Assembly: GCA_030411725.1 (NCBI GenBank)
Contig: MU839828.1
Location: 2,542,001 to 2,606,000 of the forward strand
Direction of reading: 5' to 3'
Source of the DNA: Echria macrotheca
Lineage: Eukaryota; Ascomycota; Sordariomycetes; Sordariales; Schizotheciaceae
DNA: 64,000 bases
Below the pieces are notes generated by a model. It did not search any database and was not told where the DNA came from. It worked only from the letters and a program-made list of their open reading frames with translations. This document shows positions 24,933 to 36,749 of this stretch, piece after piece. Both the position numbers and the translations under genes were made by a program. Position 1 is the first letter of the stretch. Each line of letters begins with the position of its first letter.

Positions 24933-26778
24933 TCACTCCGATTGCTCCCCCTCGCTCTCCTCCTCCCCATCCCTAACCCACCCCCTACACATCTCAACAG
25001 CTTGATTCCACTTCTCAAACAACCGATCCGCCCTCTCCCTCTCCATCCCCGGCCAAAAAACCCGTCGACTCCCCTCCCGATTGACCATGCCGTTCAAATC
25101 GCCCAGCTCGCGCCACACGCCCGTGGCCAGCCCCGCGGCGATGGCCGCGCCCAGCGCCGTAGTCTCGCGCATGGCCGGCCTGTCGACGGGGATCCCGCTG
25201 ACGTCCGCCTGCGTCTGCATGCACAGGTCCGAGTTCGACAGCCCGCCGTCAACAGCCAAGCTCTCGAGCTTGTGGCCCGAGTCCTTGGCCATGGCGTCGA
25301 GGATGGCGCGGGTCTGGTAGCACGTCGCCTCGAGCGTTGCGCGGGCGATGTGGCCTTTTGATGTGTGCTGGGTTATGCCGACTTTGTTGTCCGTGTCAGT
25401 AGTGATCCCAAGACAAGAAAAAAAAAAAAAACTTACAAAGAGTCCCTTTGGCGTCATCAATCCAGTACGGCGCAAACAGCCCGCTGAACGCAGTCACAAA
25501 CACCACGCCGCCATTATCCTCGACCGACTCGGCGAGCTCCGTGATCTGGCTCGATTGCGTGGCGAACCCGAGGTTATTCTGTAAAAACTTAACGCCGGCG
25601 CCGGCCACCGCTATGCTCCCTTCGAGCGCGTAGACCGGTTTCCGCCCGCCGCCAAAGTCGTATGCTACCGTGGCCAGCAGCCCATACCGGGAAATCACGG
25701 GCTCCTCGCCGACATTGTATAACAGGAAACAGCCTGTCCCGTATGTATTCTTTGCCTGGCCCGGACTGAAGCCGCACTGGCCAACCAGGGCGCTAGATTG
25801 GTCGCCTAGACAGCCTGCGATGGGCACGCCCGTGAGCACCCCGCTGGCGACTTTGCCGAAGCACTCGGGATCGGATGACGGGACAATACGCGGGAGGTGG
25901 ATCTTGGTGCGGTCGATACCAAAGAACTGTAGAAGCTTCTCGTCGTACTGCAAGGTGCGGAGGTTCATAAACATAGTCCGGCTCGCGTTCGTACTGTCTG
26001 TGACGTGGACCGGCTTCGTAGCGTTGGCGCCGCCGTTGAGTCTATAAATAAGCCAAGAATCAACCGTCCCAAACGCAAGACGTCCCTCCTCGTAGGCCCG
26101 CGCGACTGCGTCAACGTTTTGAATGAGCCAAAGCAGCTTGACACTGCTCGGATATGTGGATAGGGGTAGCCCACACAGCTCCGTCAGCGCGTCGGCGCCG
26201 TCGCGCGCCTTTAGATCGCGAACTAGTGACTTGGTCCGCGTGTCGGGCCAGACAACGGCATTATAGAGAGGCTCGCCGGTCTTGCTATCCCAGACTACCG
26301 TGGTCTCACGCTGGTTCGTGATGCCGATGGACCGAATGTCGCGTCGCGAGTAGCCCATGTCCCCAAACTTGCGCATGGCGCCCTCGATGCACTCCTCGAC
26401 CGAGGCCAGCAGCTCGAGCGGATCGTGCTCGTGCCAGCCCGACTTGGGGTAGAGATTCTCAAACTCGATCTGGTGCATGGCGACGGGATCGCCCTCGCCG
26501 TTGAAGATGAGGAATCGCGACGACGTCGTGCCCTGGTCGATGCTACCGACAAACCAGCCGTGCCTCAGCTCCTCCTCTGTTTCGTGTATCCCCTGCGGCA
26601 GGTGCTCCTCGTGGGCGACCTCGACCCCTCCGTCTGTCTTTGTGTCCTGGCCGTGTCCCGCCATGGCCGCTACCTCCCCTCGTCCCGCTGCGCCATCGAT
26701 CGCGGCCTCGGCCTTGGTGGGCGCCGCGGCGTCGTCGCTCGGAGACTGCCAGCTGTGCTGCTGTCCGCCATCGCCCAT
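24933..26778 (-). CDS. Glycerol kinase
   Basis: FGGY-family kinase phosphorylating glycerol to glycerol-3-phosphate, the first step of glycerol use. Exons are 25437-26778 and 24933-25381; the 55-nt intron (25382-25436) has a GTAAGT donor followed by a T-run and a CAAAG acceptor. The chosen start (MGDGG) gives 596 residues. An in-frame upstream Met at 26868 and a downstream Met at 26664 (MAGHGQDTK) are alternatives, because the first ~70 residues are low complexity and not part of the fold. Family features: GSIDQGTTSSRF (phosphate binding), PKSGWHEHDPLE, GITNQRETTVVWD, WPDTRT, GCLGDQSSALVGQ, NTYGTGCFLLYNVG, AFSGLFAPYW and AVDGGLSNSDL. The C-terminal ~20 residues are Glu-rich. Cytosolic. Confidence 0.95.
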
Positions 26779-27974
26779 GGTGAGTGCGCGGCTGGTGGGC
26801 GAGAGTGGGCGGGGGCAGCTCGACCTGTACAGACGGCGTTGGTCTTGATGCAGGCCACGGGGCAGCACGAAGGGTGACTGAGAGCGAGTGCCGGCATGTG
26901 ATGAGGACTCGAACGGGCGGGCGCGGGGTAAAGGGGACCGGAGGGCGGGGGGTAGCAGCTGGAGGGGAGGCGGGAGGGGTCGGGGGCGTCGAGGGCCGCT
27001 GGGGGTTACGTCAGAGGAGGCCTGGCCCTAGCTGGGCCCATGGCGAGTCGGTCTCGGTCGCGCGTGTGCGACGAACCATCGCCGCATCTCAACCTGCGAC
27101 GACGACGATCCGCGCGGTGCCCCATGACCGGCAAGCAATGTGCCAGGTGCGACGCTTGGATACAGAGGCTCCAGCAGCCGCGATACCTGTAGTCTCCGCA
27201 TTGGGCGTTGCGTGCCGAAGGATGGGGCGTCGTTTGTTCCGAGGTCGACTCGATTGTCTGCGCTCTCGGCTGAGATTTTTTACAGTTGGGACCTGCATTG
27301 CATTGCAGGTGCATCAGATGAAGCACAGGCCACTGGGCTAGACCATTGGTGGAAGATTTTCAGCGGCCTCATCCCGGACTTGATGGCCTAGACCTAGACT
27401 AGGTCCTCAAAAACTACTATCTCCAGACTTGAGAAAAGCGAATTCTGAAGCACGTATCTGCCGACATGTTTCTACCCGAGTGGATGATACCGCAATTCCG
27501 CTCTAAAGCCGATCTCAATGCGTGCAATCCTCCCAGGCAACCCGCTCGCTGTACGGAGTAGCGTAGCCCTCGATGCTGATCAAGTATTCTAGAATCTAAG
27601 CAGTGAAGCGACTCGTGGTCGGTAGGACCTCTTGCATCCATAAATAAGAGTAGCTGATCCCGAAAAACTCTGTCGTGATGAATTGTAAGACCACACGGCT
27701 GGTTTGACCCGAAACCTAAGAAACATGCCTCAGCAGACCAAAACCTCAATGTCTGTAACCACCTGGTCCACCCACTGCAACTCATCGCCCCCCTTTCCGC
27801 CAAAATGTATTCCATGGACAGGAATCCAATAGAGGGGGCATACCGCCGAAAACTAACATCAAGCACATCCCGGTGAGTCCCGTCAGAGTTTTGGACACAA
27901 GGCGACACCGGGCCTCCGCGCCGCCCAACATGGATATGCCGGCTCACCACCACCAGTCTCCATCACCACATGCG
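26779..27974. other. Intergenic region between glycerol kinase promoter and tRNA-Ile
   Basis: About 1.2 kb. The left part should be the glycerol kinase promoter and leader. Frames seen here (for example 27417-27953, -) have no domain support. I see nothing else. Confidence 0.5.
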
Positions 27975-28068
27975 GCTCGATTAGCTCAGCTGGTTAGAGC
28001 GTCGTACTAATACGGTTCTTCTGTATAAAGTAATGCGAAGGTCAACAGTTCAATCCTGTTATTGAGCA
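27975..28068 (+). tRNA. tRNA-Ile (anticodon AAU) with 20-nt intron
   Basis: A full cloverleaf can be folded. The acceptor arm pairs GCTCGAT with ATTGAGC (one G-T) and is followed by discriminator A. The D arm is GCTC/GAGC. The anticodon stem TCGTA/TGCGA holds loop CTAATA plus A. The T arm AACAG/CTGTT has loop TTCAATC. The intron is ~20 nt (about 28006-28025), one base 3' of anticodon AAT, the usual eukaryotic nuclear site. Mature length is about 74 nt without CCA. Confidence 0.9.
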
Positions 28069-28503
28069 TGGTTATCTTTTTGCAGTGCTTGGTGACATCG
28101 TTTTGCTTCTCGATACTCAGTGTCGCAGTGGCTGTTGTTGTTACCCCTTTGTCCAAATGCCAAGCGTCTTTTTTTTCATGTCGCCCAGCGAAACACCGCT
28201 TAAACACTCTATTTTTTCTTCTCTTTTTCTATACCTACTCATTTCTGAGTTCAGATGCTACAAGATATGGCAACGACAATGAACTCGGTCCCACGGTACT
28301 TCAGGATGCCCAGCACTTCCCAGTCCAATCCCCTGATAACTCCCATCTCTGCTGATCCCTTTTGAAAACCTCATGATTCTACTCCCGACGCCTCGCCCGC
28401 GATTTTGTATATCCATATTGCCCATATAAGATCTTCAACCCATATGATGCCCCATTCATCTCACGCCCATAACACATACACTGCGTTCCCACCCCAAGTC
28501 TTC
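28069..28503. other. Interval between tRNA-Ile and kinase 3' end
   Basis: The tRNA trailer is followed by pyrimidine-rich and T-rich sequence, with a TTTTTTTT run near 28170 that could serve as a backup RNA polymerase III terminator. The right part should be the kinase 3' UTR. No gene seen. Confidence 0.45.
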
Positions 28504-30009
28504 TCAGGACCCGTCCCTCGGATTGGCAGCACCCGACGCTGCGTGCGCTGCGAGAACCGATTCCCTCCTAGCGATCAACGAATTAAAGGTCTCTCGTCGC
28601 ACCATCGTCGGGCTTCCCCGGCCGCTCCTCTGGCTCCCTGATTTAGGTGTGAATCTCCCAGTCTGTCTCTCCTCCTCACACGTCGGACATAGCCCAGGCG
28701 TACCAGGCACCTCGGATAGATGTCGAAACAGGGGATAGAGCTCTTGCGCATACGGTCGCCTAGTAAAGTCGGGGTGCATCATCTTGCCGATCGTCGGCAA
28801 CACCACGACGATAGCACGGAGAGACGCCTGTCGTGAGGCGTCTGTTGTCCTGGCCAACTCATCTTCAACAATCCGCACCAGCTCCGCGATGTAACCGTCA
28901 AGGCCGTCCAGTGCTTCGCTGTATTTAAACAGCCCAGCCGGCTGGTCGACAGCTGCACTGAGTCGAGCCTCAGCAAAACTCGGTGAACGCCCGATAATCA
29001 CGGTCGCCATCTCCAGATAGACACATCCCAAGCTGAATATATCGGACCGTTCGTCACGCCTGATCCCCTGCATAGCTTCCGGATCGGCATACTTGAGAGT
29101 CTTGGCCGTCGGGCCGTCCGAGTGGTGACCAGTCTCAAAGTGTGTCGACAGTCCAAAGTCGGTGAGCACAGGCATGCCAAAGTCATCGATCACGACGTTC
29201 TCGGGCTTGATGTCCTTGTGTCGAATACGGACGCTGGAACGGTGAAGGTAAGCGACGGCCTGAGCCAGACATCCGAAGTATGTGTGGAGGAAGGGCAACT
29301 TCCACCATGCGTGCTCCGGATCTTCCTCGACTTGGGAAAGGCCTTGAGAAAGGCCCTGGGAGCCGTTGGATTTCTGGCTAGGGTTCCGGCTCGACGCGAG
29401 GCATTCCAACATAAATGTCTGGAGATTGCACTGGGCGGGGGGATACATGGCAATGCCGAGGATGTGCTTGTTGATAACTTGTTGGTTGACATGGAAGACT
29501 TCGCGGCGGCCAGGCCTCGGTGAGCGGCGGGTGGTTTCGACTTTTCGCGTCTGGAGACAGTATTCCTCGTAGGATGCGACGTAAACGACAATGTGCGGGT
29601 GTCGAATGGCTGCCATGTTCTGTACTTCTTGAAGAGCTAGTCGGCGAGCCTCGCTGTTTGGCCCTGGTGGACGGGACGAAACGACGTCTTTGCAGACGAT
29701 CACCTTCAGAGCCAGAGGCCGTCGGTAATTGTACCCCTTAGGCGCCCGTACCCGGTAGACAATGGTGGACCCCGACTGCCCCAGCTCGCCATCATGCCGG
29801 AAAGGAAGAGGCGGCGTCGTATACTCCTTGTTTGCGTGATGGAACACCTTGTGCTTCCGGTGATCCAGCCCGGCTTCTCGGACGGGTGCGAGCCATGCCT
29901 CCGAAGTCTCCTCGCCCTCCCTGTCCCAAACGAAACCCTCGAGCTCAGGATCGGTCAGGTAATCGCTCACTGGAAGCAAGGAGCTGCTGGGCTCTGACTC
30001 AAATGACAT
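28504..30009 (-). CDS. Serine/threonine protein kinase, orphan fungal type
   Basis: Intronless, 501 residues. The N-terminal ~70 residues are acidic and variable. The kinase domain covers roughly 70-430: a glycine-rich-like stretch GQSGSTIVYRV, the catalytic Lys in ALKVIV, a catalytic loop HKDIKPENVV (Lys in place of the usual Arg of HRD), DFGLS for magnesium binding, and ADPEA in place of APE at the end of the activation segment. A long insertion (~150-235) separates the beta strands from helix E. SDIFSLGCVYLEM matches subdomain IX. The C-terminal tail is rich in Ser, Arg and Gly and ends with CPTCEEE and basic segments. Active-site residues look intact, so activity is expected; the pathway is unknown. 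Kinases of this kind are numerous and fast-evolving in filamentous fungi. Confidence 0.9.
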   Translation of the reverse strand: MSFESEPSSSLLPVSDYLTDPELEGFVWDREGEETSEAWLAPVREAGLDHRKHKVFHHANKEYTTPPLPFRHDGELGQSGSTIVYRVRAPKGYNYRRPLALKVIVCKDVVSSRPPGPNSEARRLALQEVQNMAAIRHPHIVVYVASYEEYCLQTRKVETTRRSPRPGRREVFHVNQQVINKHILGIAMYPPAQCNLQTFMLECLASSRNPSQKSNGSQGLSQGLSQVEEDPEHAWWKLPFLHTYFGCLAQAVAYLHRSSVRIRHKDIKPENVVIDDFGMPVLTDFGLSTHFETGHHSDGPTAKTLKYADPEAMQGIRRDERSDIFSLGCVYLEMATVIIGRSPSFAEARLSAAVDQPAGLFKYSEALDGLDGYIAELVRIVEDELARTTDASRQASLRAIVVVLPTIGKMMHPDFTRRPYAQELYPLFRHLSEVPGTPGLCPTCEEERQTGRFTPKSGSQRSGRGSPTMVRRETFNSLIARRESVLAAHAASGAANPRDGS

Positions 30010-31117
30010 GATGAAGAGAAGTGGTCGTGCAGGCTAGGGCACCTTGTGTTGACCCCCCGCAAACCGGAGGAACGGGGGGGATAGGAACATCAACAGAGTG
30101 GATGGGCGGGACTGCGATCCTTCCTCCACACGACCGAGTCAGCTGCGAATGGGAGCTCGAGATGTATTGTGGGCAGTGACGTGTCCTCCAGGACACATAG
30201 GACAAGGGGAATTGCCGAAAACAGGTTGAAGTTTGGCTGGACAGGCGAGGCTGGCTAGATTTTGTGCGAGGTGGAAAAGAGGCTGAGTCTGGCCTTGGGC
30301 TCCCCTCCTTGGGCTGCGCTGTGCAGAGGGAGGGGTAGGGGCGGCAGGTTTTCCAGAATCTGGCATGGGGCTGTCACCGATGTTCCGGCCAGGAGAGCGG
30401 TCAACACGGCCGGGGTCTGAGAGGTGAGAGAACTCAAGTTGACCAGTGAGAAATGGCGTGTGATACGTGACCACTCAAACAGTACGCCGACGGTCGGAGT
30501 CATCAACGAGGCGGGGAAGAATCGATGCCAAATCGGGGAGCTGCGACGCGTTGCATGTGCTGCCTCCTTCTGCGATTTAGCACACCGCGACCTGGCTGAG
30601 TTGTTTGCCCGGCAACCTTTGGCTGCCCAAAGTGCCCAATTCTCGCCGGGTCGGTGTGGGAGAAGATGGCACGGCCCGATGTCCCCCAAGCAGAAACAGG
30701 GAATCCCCAGAGCTGCCCCCGCATCCGGGGCTGCATGACTACGGCGGGGCCGATCGGGAAGGAGCTACCCCTGAAGACGGCAGACGGCAGCCCGGACCAC
30801 CACGATGCTTGCCGGATGGTTCCTGGAAAGAGCGACCACACTCAGCCCCAAAAGGCACTCACGGTGGGTGACACGACAGCGATCGATTTAATCATAACTC
30901 CATTCTCCATGCTTATCTTCCCAGGGCGAGCAAATTGAGCAGCCAATGTACAATCTTCTTCTCCCACACGTTTCCGCTCAACCCAATCACCTGAGGAGTA
31001 CTCCGTATCCATCTTGTCCAACCCAAACCCATAATCAAAACCCCCTCAAACTCCCGCGCCGCCCATGTTAAAAAGAAGGAAAGAACTCCCAGCCAAGAGA
31101 CACCGATCGGAGTTGAC
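30010..31117. other. Interval between kinase promoter and GH81 3' end
   Basis: About 1.1 kb. It includes the promoter side of the kinase (left) and the 3' UTR of the GH81 gene (right). The overlapping frames on both strands carry no recognisable domain. I see nothing else. Confidence 0.5.
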
Positions 31118-34034
31118 TTAGAGTCCTCCCAACGCTGCATTTCTACAGTCAGCAACCACATGTTTCGCGATGAAGGGGGAGTGACCTACCAGCTGCATAA
31201 CACAGATACCACGTCAAACTCGCTCCGCCGTCTATCCAACTAGGATCAAAACCGGGCGAGCTGAAGAAGGCGTAGGCACTGCGAGGGTCGACGGTCGCGA
31301 GGTTTCCGAACAGAATGCCCTTCCAGCCGCCGGCGGTTTGGTCCGCGCGGCCGCTGTCAAAGTACGTCTTCCACTCCTCCGATACGAAGTCGGGTTTGCG
31401 TACATAGGGTGTGTGCGGCAGCAGCGGAATCATGTGGATGCCCTGGATGTACTCTACGTTTGTTCCAAAGAATGTCGTGTGGTCGATCTTGTTCTCGAAA
31501 AGAATACCGGCCGCCTTGTTCCCGATGAACTCGGGTGGCTGCACCTTATTGCTGGAGCTGTACAGATAGTAGTCGTTAAACGAACGAGCCTGGACGGCTA
31601 GCATGAGGTTTCCCCTGGAACGGTCAGCTGTCTGGCATGCGAAGGAAATATCGGATGGCCTACCTCGCCGCCATGTTGGAGTCGCCAGTCACGGTGCCCC
31701 ACATTTTGATCGCATATGCGTGCATCGAGTCCTCAGAGCTCGATTCCTGGTTCTGTCGACGAGTTAGCGGCTCGCCTCCGACTCACGAAACCTCAACTCA
31801 CCTTTCCATCCGACGTCTCAAAAAGACCGTGGGCCCAACTGTGGCCATGATACCAGTCGAAGCACCGCCAGACAGGGAACAGTGTGTCCTTGGAGCTGGG
31901 ATTGGAGATATCCCGAACGAGTGTGTTGACATAAGCCTTGTTGACGTCAATCCATGATGGGTCAAGGTGTCCAATGACCGCGGCGGCGTAAATGAAATAA
32001 CCATAATGGAAATGATGGTCGTTGTAGTACGAGTTGCCGAAATCAATCCCCGAGTCGCCTGTCACGTACGAGGCTGATGAGACGACACCTCCCCAAGCGG
32101 CTGTCTTTGGTTAGCATTCTTCCATCCCAACAATCAGACATGTGCTTACATTCGTAAACCAGCGGGTACCGTTGCTGGTTCTCTGCAAATCGAGAAAACG
32201 CGAGCTTGAGCTGATTCAGTCCAGCTACCGCAAGGGGCTCGTCCTCGAGCAGATCCTTCGCCGCCAGAATAATGGATGCAAACTTTGCCAATGCCTAGGA
32301 GCACTAGTTAGCAAACCCGACAATGGTTGTTGTTGTTGCTGCAACACTCACCTTGCCACTAAAATACATGGAATCCTGATTCGACTGCGAAACCATATTC
32401 TGCGACAGCTCCTGGAGTGTGATGTTGTGGATGAACGCCTTCGCTGAGCTTGACAGCGTACCCACCGAGCCCGCCTGCGGCGACCACGGCACAAAGGCCA
32501 CGCCGGTCGGCAGGTCTGGCTCCTCCATGGTCCATTGGTCGGCCACGACTAACCTTGCCGTCCCCGTGGTAGGCGTGTTCAGCTCCACGTCCGACATCTT
32601 CGACTTGGTCGCGCTGCTGAACGAACTCTGGTGGTGCGGAAGAGCCCACATCGCCAGCGTCGCCGAGGCCAGGCCGGCTTTTCGGAACCGGAACGTGTAC
32701 TCGCCCTTCGAGTCGTCGACTTGGCCGCTCAGGTCCGTCCCGGTGGAATACGCACCGCACGCCGCATCGTACAGCGCCTCGGCATTTCCAGGGTCCTTAG
32801 CAACCTGGATGACGCCCGTGAAGGTACCGTTGGACTGTGCGGCTCCATTGTTCAAGACGCGGAGGTCCAAAGGCGCCGTGCCTTGAGCCTGCTGCGCGTA
32901 CAGCAGCCAGACGGTTCCGTCATCCAGGTTGATCCGGAACTTCGTGATGCCCGGCTTGACCGTCTGAGTCGTCCGGGTGACCGTCTTGAAGTAGACACCT
33001 GACTCGATGACGGGGGACACACCATTGTACAGGGCCGTGATGAACGCCGATCCCTGAACGAGCGGGAACCGGATCGCCGGCGACCCCTGGCCGGGCGGGT
33101 TGAGGCTGATGCTCACACCGGATTCCGTGATGTTGTCCGACGTGAGCGTCGTTCCGGGGCCGAGCTCCTTGGCCGAGAGACAGAGCGACTGGATGCCCAC
33201 CGGGTTGATATAGTATCGCGCCGCGCCGGTCTGGGGATCCGCTTCACCGAAAACGCGCTGGCTGGCCTCGATGTGCGAAATGGACAGGCCCCAGCTCCCT
33301 GTGGTTCCTTTACCACCAGCCCAGGCGACGGAATACGGGAACAGATATGCCGGCGCCTGCTGACTGCCCAGGAAGAAGTTGGCAAAGAACTTGTTTGTCT
33401 GGATCGGCCCGGAACCCTGGACGCCCACGCGCGGAGCGGGATGGTCTGACCTGGCTGAGATTGCCGCCGGTGGCCTGTCCGTCGCGATGGGATCCGCGAA
33501 GATATTCTTAGTCGGCATGGGGGGCTCCGTCGGTCCGGGATCTAGCGTCGAGGTGATGGTAGCGGTCTGAATGGTTGTCGTCGGCTCCGAGACAGGGTCG
33601 GTGATGATAGGCAGATCCGTCGGATGTCCTTCCGTCTCGAGTGCTGTATAGATGGTCCCGGTCGTGACCGGCTCCTGCGACCCCGAAACGCTTTGGATCA
33701 CACCAGAAGAGGACGTCGCTGTCGCAACGTCGCCGCTCACCGCAGTGGGCGTATCAGCCAAGGTCGAAGTAGTGTTTGAAAACGCCGACCTCGGGTAGCT
33801 CGAGACGACGGCCCTTGAACTCAGCTGAGCTGGATGGGACTCGCAGTCCTGGACCGTGACGGAGACGGTGCTGACGCTGGAGGGCGCTCCATAGGCACCT
33901 TCGTTTCGGTTCTGACGTGTGGTGAGTGGCCAGTGAGGGCGGTACCGATATCGTCGGGCCTCGTTGTCGATGTTCCCAGGGAGCGAGACGGCACCCTGGA
34001 AGAACAAGGGGATTAGCAATGTTGACAGATACAT
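31118..34034 (-). CDS. Secreted endo-1,3-beta-glucanase, GH81 family (Eng1-like)
   Basis: Hydrolyses internal 1,3-beta-glucan bonds, in cell separation, wall remodelling or glucan feeding. Six exons on the minus strand: 32352-34034, 32150-32294, 31802-32100, 31664-31752, 31190-31614 and a 17-nt last exon 31118-31134, giving 885 residues that end ALGGL. Introns are 49-57 nt. A signal peptide (about residues 1-18, hydrophobic LLIPLFFQGAVS) precedes a Ser/Thr/Pro-rich region to ~190, probably O-glycosylated. The GH81 N-terminal beta-sandwich starts near PIQTNKFFANFFLG. The catalytic (alpha/alpha)6 part has DFGNSYYNDHHFHYGYF, with Asp637 as likely acid, and NQESSSED, with Glu712 and Glu716 at the four-residue spacing known for the family base. 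No GPI signal is seen. Confidence 0.96.
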
Positions 34035-35241
34035 GATGAAAAGCTCAGCTCCGCCGTGGAGATGGCATGTCGTTGAGAGCCGCCGTCGCCGATGCTGTCG
34101 TTATATGATGATATACTTTTTTTTCTTCCCAACCTCCTCTGTCGTTGTGGGTTCGTTTTCGTCTTGATCTTCAGCTCCTCGGTCGGTATCTTTTTCTTCT
34201 TTTGCTCGTCGACCAGCGACTCTCTTTTGCTTGGCCCAGCTCTAGGCGTTCTGCTTGATCCATCGAGAGCGGAGCGGCAGAGGGGTGCCGCGTCCCGAGA
34301 CATTATATCTGTGGACGAATTGCTCGCGGTGGCTGCGATGGCTGTGCCTCACGGGATTCCCGCGGGTCTGGAAGCTAGAGTTTCGTGATGTCTTGCCAGG
34401 TAGTCCTGGAATGCTGGGTGGGGAAGAGGCGTGGAAAAAGAGGCGGCAGGTTGGGGAAGAGATGGAGCCCTTACCCAAAAAATAACCTTTAGAGGCAGGA
34501 AAGAGGCGAGTATAGGTAGGCTTCCCGCTGAAGAAGTTGGGACGGTACTCTGTATCGGGAAAACTCTGACTAGGTGTGGTAGGGAGTATCCTTGCTTTCG
34601 CCCAGCCTCGAGTGCAGGGCTGTAAGTGACGCGATGCTGGTGGTGTTGTCTACGGCTAAACCGCATCGCCCAATCTCGCTCAATGCGGCGTCGAAGACAC
34701 TGGTAAGGCAGTCCATATTGAAGGAACGAGGTGCGCCTGGTAATTTGCCAGGAAATCGCTTCTGTGCCCCGTTGTCATCAATTGCAATGCAGAGGAAGGC
34801 ACACCTGCAGTGGAGGCGAAGAATGTGAAGAACTGACTAGGATATTGCAGAAAAATGGTCAATTCTCATGATTAAGACGACTGCAGCTTCGCATACCCAT
34901 CTCGCCCGCACGATTCATATTCCACCGCCCAGACCAATCCAGAGGCGAGGAAACAAGTGTTTCGTTTGCCTTCGTTCGATCGATTGAGGTGTTTATGGTT
35001 CAGTACCTTGCGGGCCAGACCAAGTCCGGGTTACCCAGCTGGATGATGAGTCCTGTCTTGAACTCACTCAACCCTCGCAGATACCAGGAGTCAAGATGCT
35101 CTGTGTCGGTCATTCGGGCGGAAGTTCGGGGTACCGACATGTTGGAAACCCCATGCCGAGCCCAGGTCTCTGCTGGAATGCTGCGTGCAGAACACGATCC
35201 GAAAACCTGCAGCTGACTAGAGACATCGTTCTGTGGGCTAG
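34035..35241. other. Interval between GH81 promoter and STN1 3' end
   Basis: About 1.2 kb. It should hold the GH81 promoter and leader on the left and the STN1 3' UTR on the right. No coding region is supported; the short frames overlap each other on both strands. Confidence 0.5.
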
Positions 35242-36121
35242 TCATAATCCCAGTGCGTCATACTTTCCAGTGATGGAAACCGGTCTCTTGACACGCTTGG
35301 GCTTCCGCTCTAGCCCAGTTACGCGGGCTTTCGGCTTCTCGGCAGCCGTTCCAGTCTCATCGTCGGTGCGTGACTTGCCGCCACACCGCCCCTCCCCGGA
35401 GACGGCGGCGGCGACCGTAGTGGAGGACTTCCCCCGATCATGTCGGTCTTGTTTGTCCTTCCTGGTCCGGGAGGAGGCGTCAATGCCTTCGGCTTCCTTT
35501 CGGCACTTGCGGACCACCCTCTTGTCGAGGACCCACGGCTGGTCTAGAATCTCTTTCCGCAGCTTGATCAGCTTCTCCCAGAACTGGACTTCCTGCTCGG
35601 TTGATCGGAGGTGGACGATCTTCTCCGCCTTGATGTGCCTCATGTCGCGGAAGACCTTTATCCCCCCTTTGACGTCGATGATATCTCCAATGTCGATGTC
35701 AGCATCAACCAGACCCGCGTTTGGCTGGTTCTGCTGCTGGTTTGTCGGTTCTGTGGCTGGGTTGATGCCATCGGGTTTCTTGGGTGCTGGTATGTGACAC
35801 TCAATAGTCACCCCGCTGCTGTCGTCGATTGTGTATGCTCTCCAAGCACCAAACTCGTCAATGGCCACAACAATTCCTGAGACGCGGACCCATTTTATCG
35901 GGTGGTTGATATAGAAGAATAGATCCTGACCTGCCCGACAAAAATGCCGGTCAATCGTCCATCGTACGGGGTCGGGGATGCGGAGGCATACCTTCAAACT
36001 CGGGAGGGGCAGATAAAGCAAGAATGTCAGAAGCACGAAGGTGGCACCATTTCTGGATGGTCGGCGAGAGGTGAAAGCAGTATTGGGGGTAGATCTCGGG
36101 GGTCTGCCCAACGGAGGTCAT
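35242..36121 (-). CDS. Telomere-capping protein Stn1 (CST complex OB-fold subunit)
   Basis: Part of the nuclear Cdc13/Ctc1-Stn1-Ten1 complex, which binds telomeric single strands and promotes C-strand fill-in. Exons are 35992-36121 and 35242-35930, with an intron at 35931-35991 (GTATGC donor, GGCAG acceptor). The spliced start MTSVGQTPEIYPQYCFHLSP replaces an unspliced, hydrophobic, non-homologous N-terminus, and joins into EFEGQDLFFYINHPIKWVR. Product is 272 residues. The OB fold runs from ~48 to ~165 (WVRVSGIVVAIDEFGAWRAYTIDDSSG, then IDIGDIIDVKGGIKVF). The C-terminal ~100 residues are basic (RKPKRVKRP) and probably disordered. There are no C-terminal winged-helix repeats as in budding yeast; the short form matches fission yeast and moulds. 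Confidence 0.92.
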
Positions 36122-36749
36122 GGCACCCCGCTGGCCTTTGGCTGTCGAATCGGCTGGTCGCCCGCGGAGATTTCACAGGTCTTGAGGAGAAATCCCATGG
36201 CTGCACCGCGTTTTTTGGTGCAGCTTGTGATATCGTGCGATTTAATAAAGTCGTTGAGGATAAGAAGTCTGGCTCGACGCGGTTTTGAAAAAGACGACGC
36301 GACCCCGCGGCGAACTTAAAGTGGTGCCAAGAGTTAAAACCAACAGGGGCTTTGCAGTCGTTGACTGGGTGATCTTCAGCGGCTTCAACAAAGACCAGCC
36401 AATCAGAGTTCAAAGTTAAAGACCTAACTATCTATAGAAGACCTGTTGTCTGAAGCTGTAACTTTCTCTCGATGCAACCTAGTTCTTGGGACTTCAGGTC
36501 CAAATTTGTCAGGCCAGTTAGATCGACTGTGTGTTCTGTTAAATTGACGGATTCTAGGTAATCATTTGGGAAGGGCTCTACCACGTAAAGCTGGAGAAAC
36601 GACTCGCCCAATCGTCTAGCTATCCCGCAGGGATCCGATACAAGACTCCAAGTTTCCAATTCAATACCTATCATGTTCATCTGAACCCCTATAAACGCCA
36701 TGCTAACCTTTCATATTCCAAACCAAGATGCCAGTTCCTCCCATGACTA
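36122..36749. other. Interval between STN1 promoter and J-protein 3' end
   Basis: About 630 bp, AT-richer than the genes. It holds the STN1 promoter (left) and the 3' UTR of the J-domain gene (right). No gene seen. Confidence 0.5.

Noticed and set aside
32304..32351. Unspliced extension of the GH81 first exon (VSVAATTTTIVGFAN)
   Set aside because: Falls inside a GTGAGT...CTAG intron; splicing restores the conserved GKALAKFASI reading.
35931..36111. Hydrophobic N-terminus (FVLLTFLLYLPLPS) suggesting a membrane protein at the STN1 locus
   Set aside because: Artefact of reading in the wrong frame through exon 1 and the intron; the spliced start at 36121 gives a soluble OB-fold protein.
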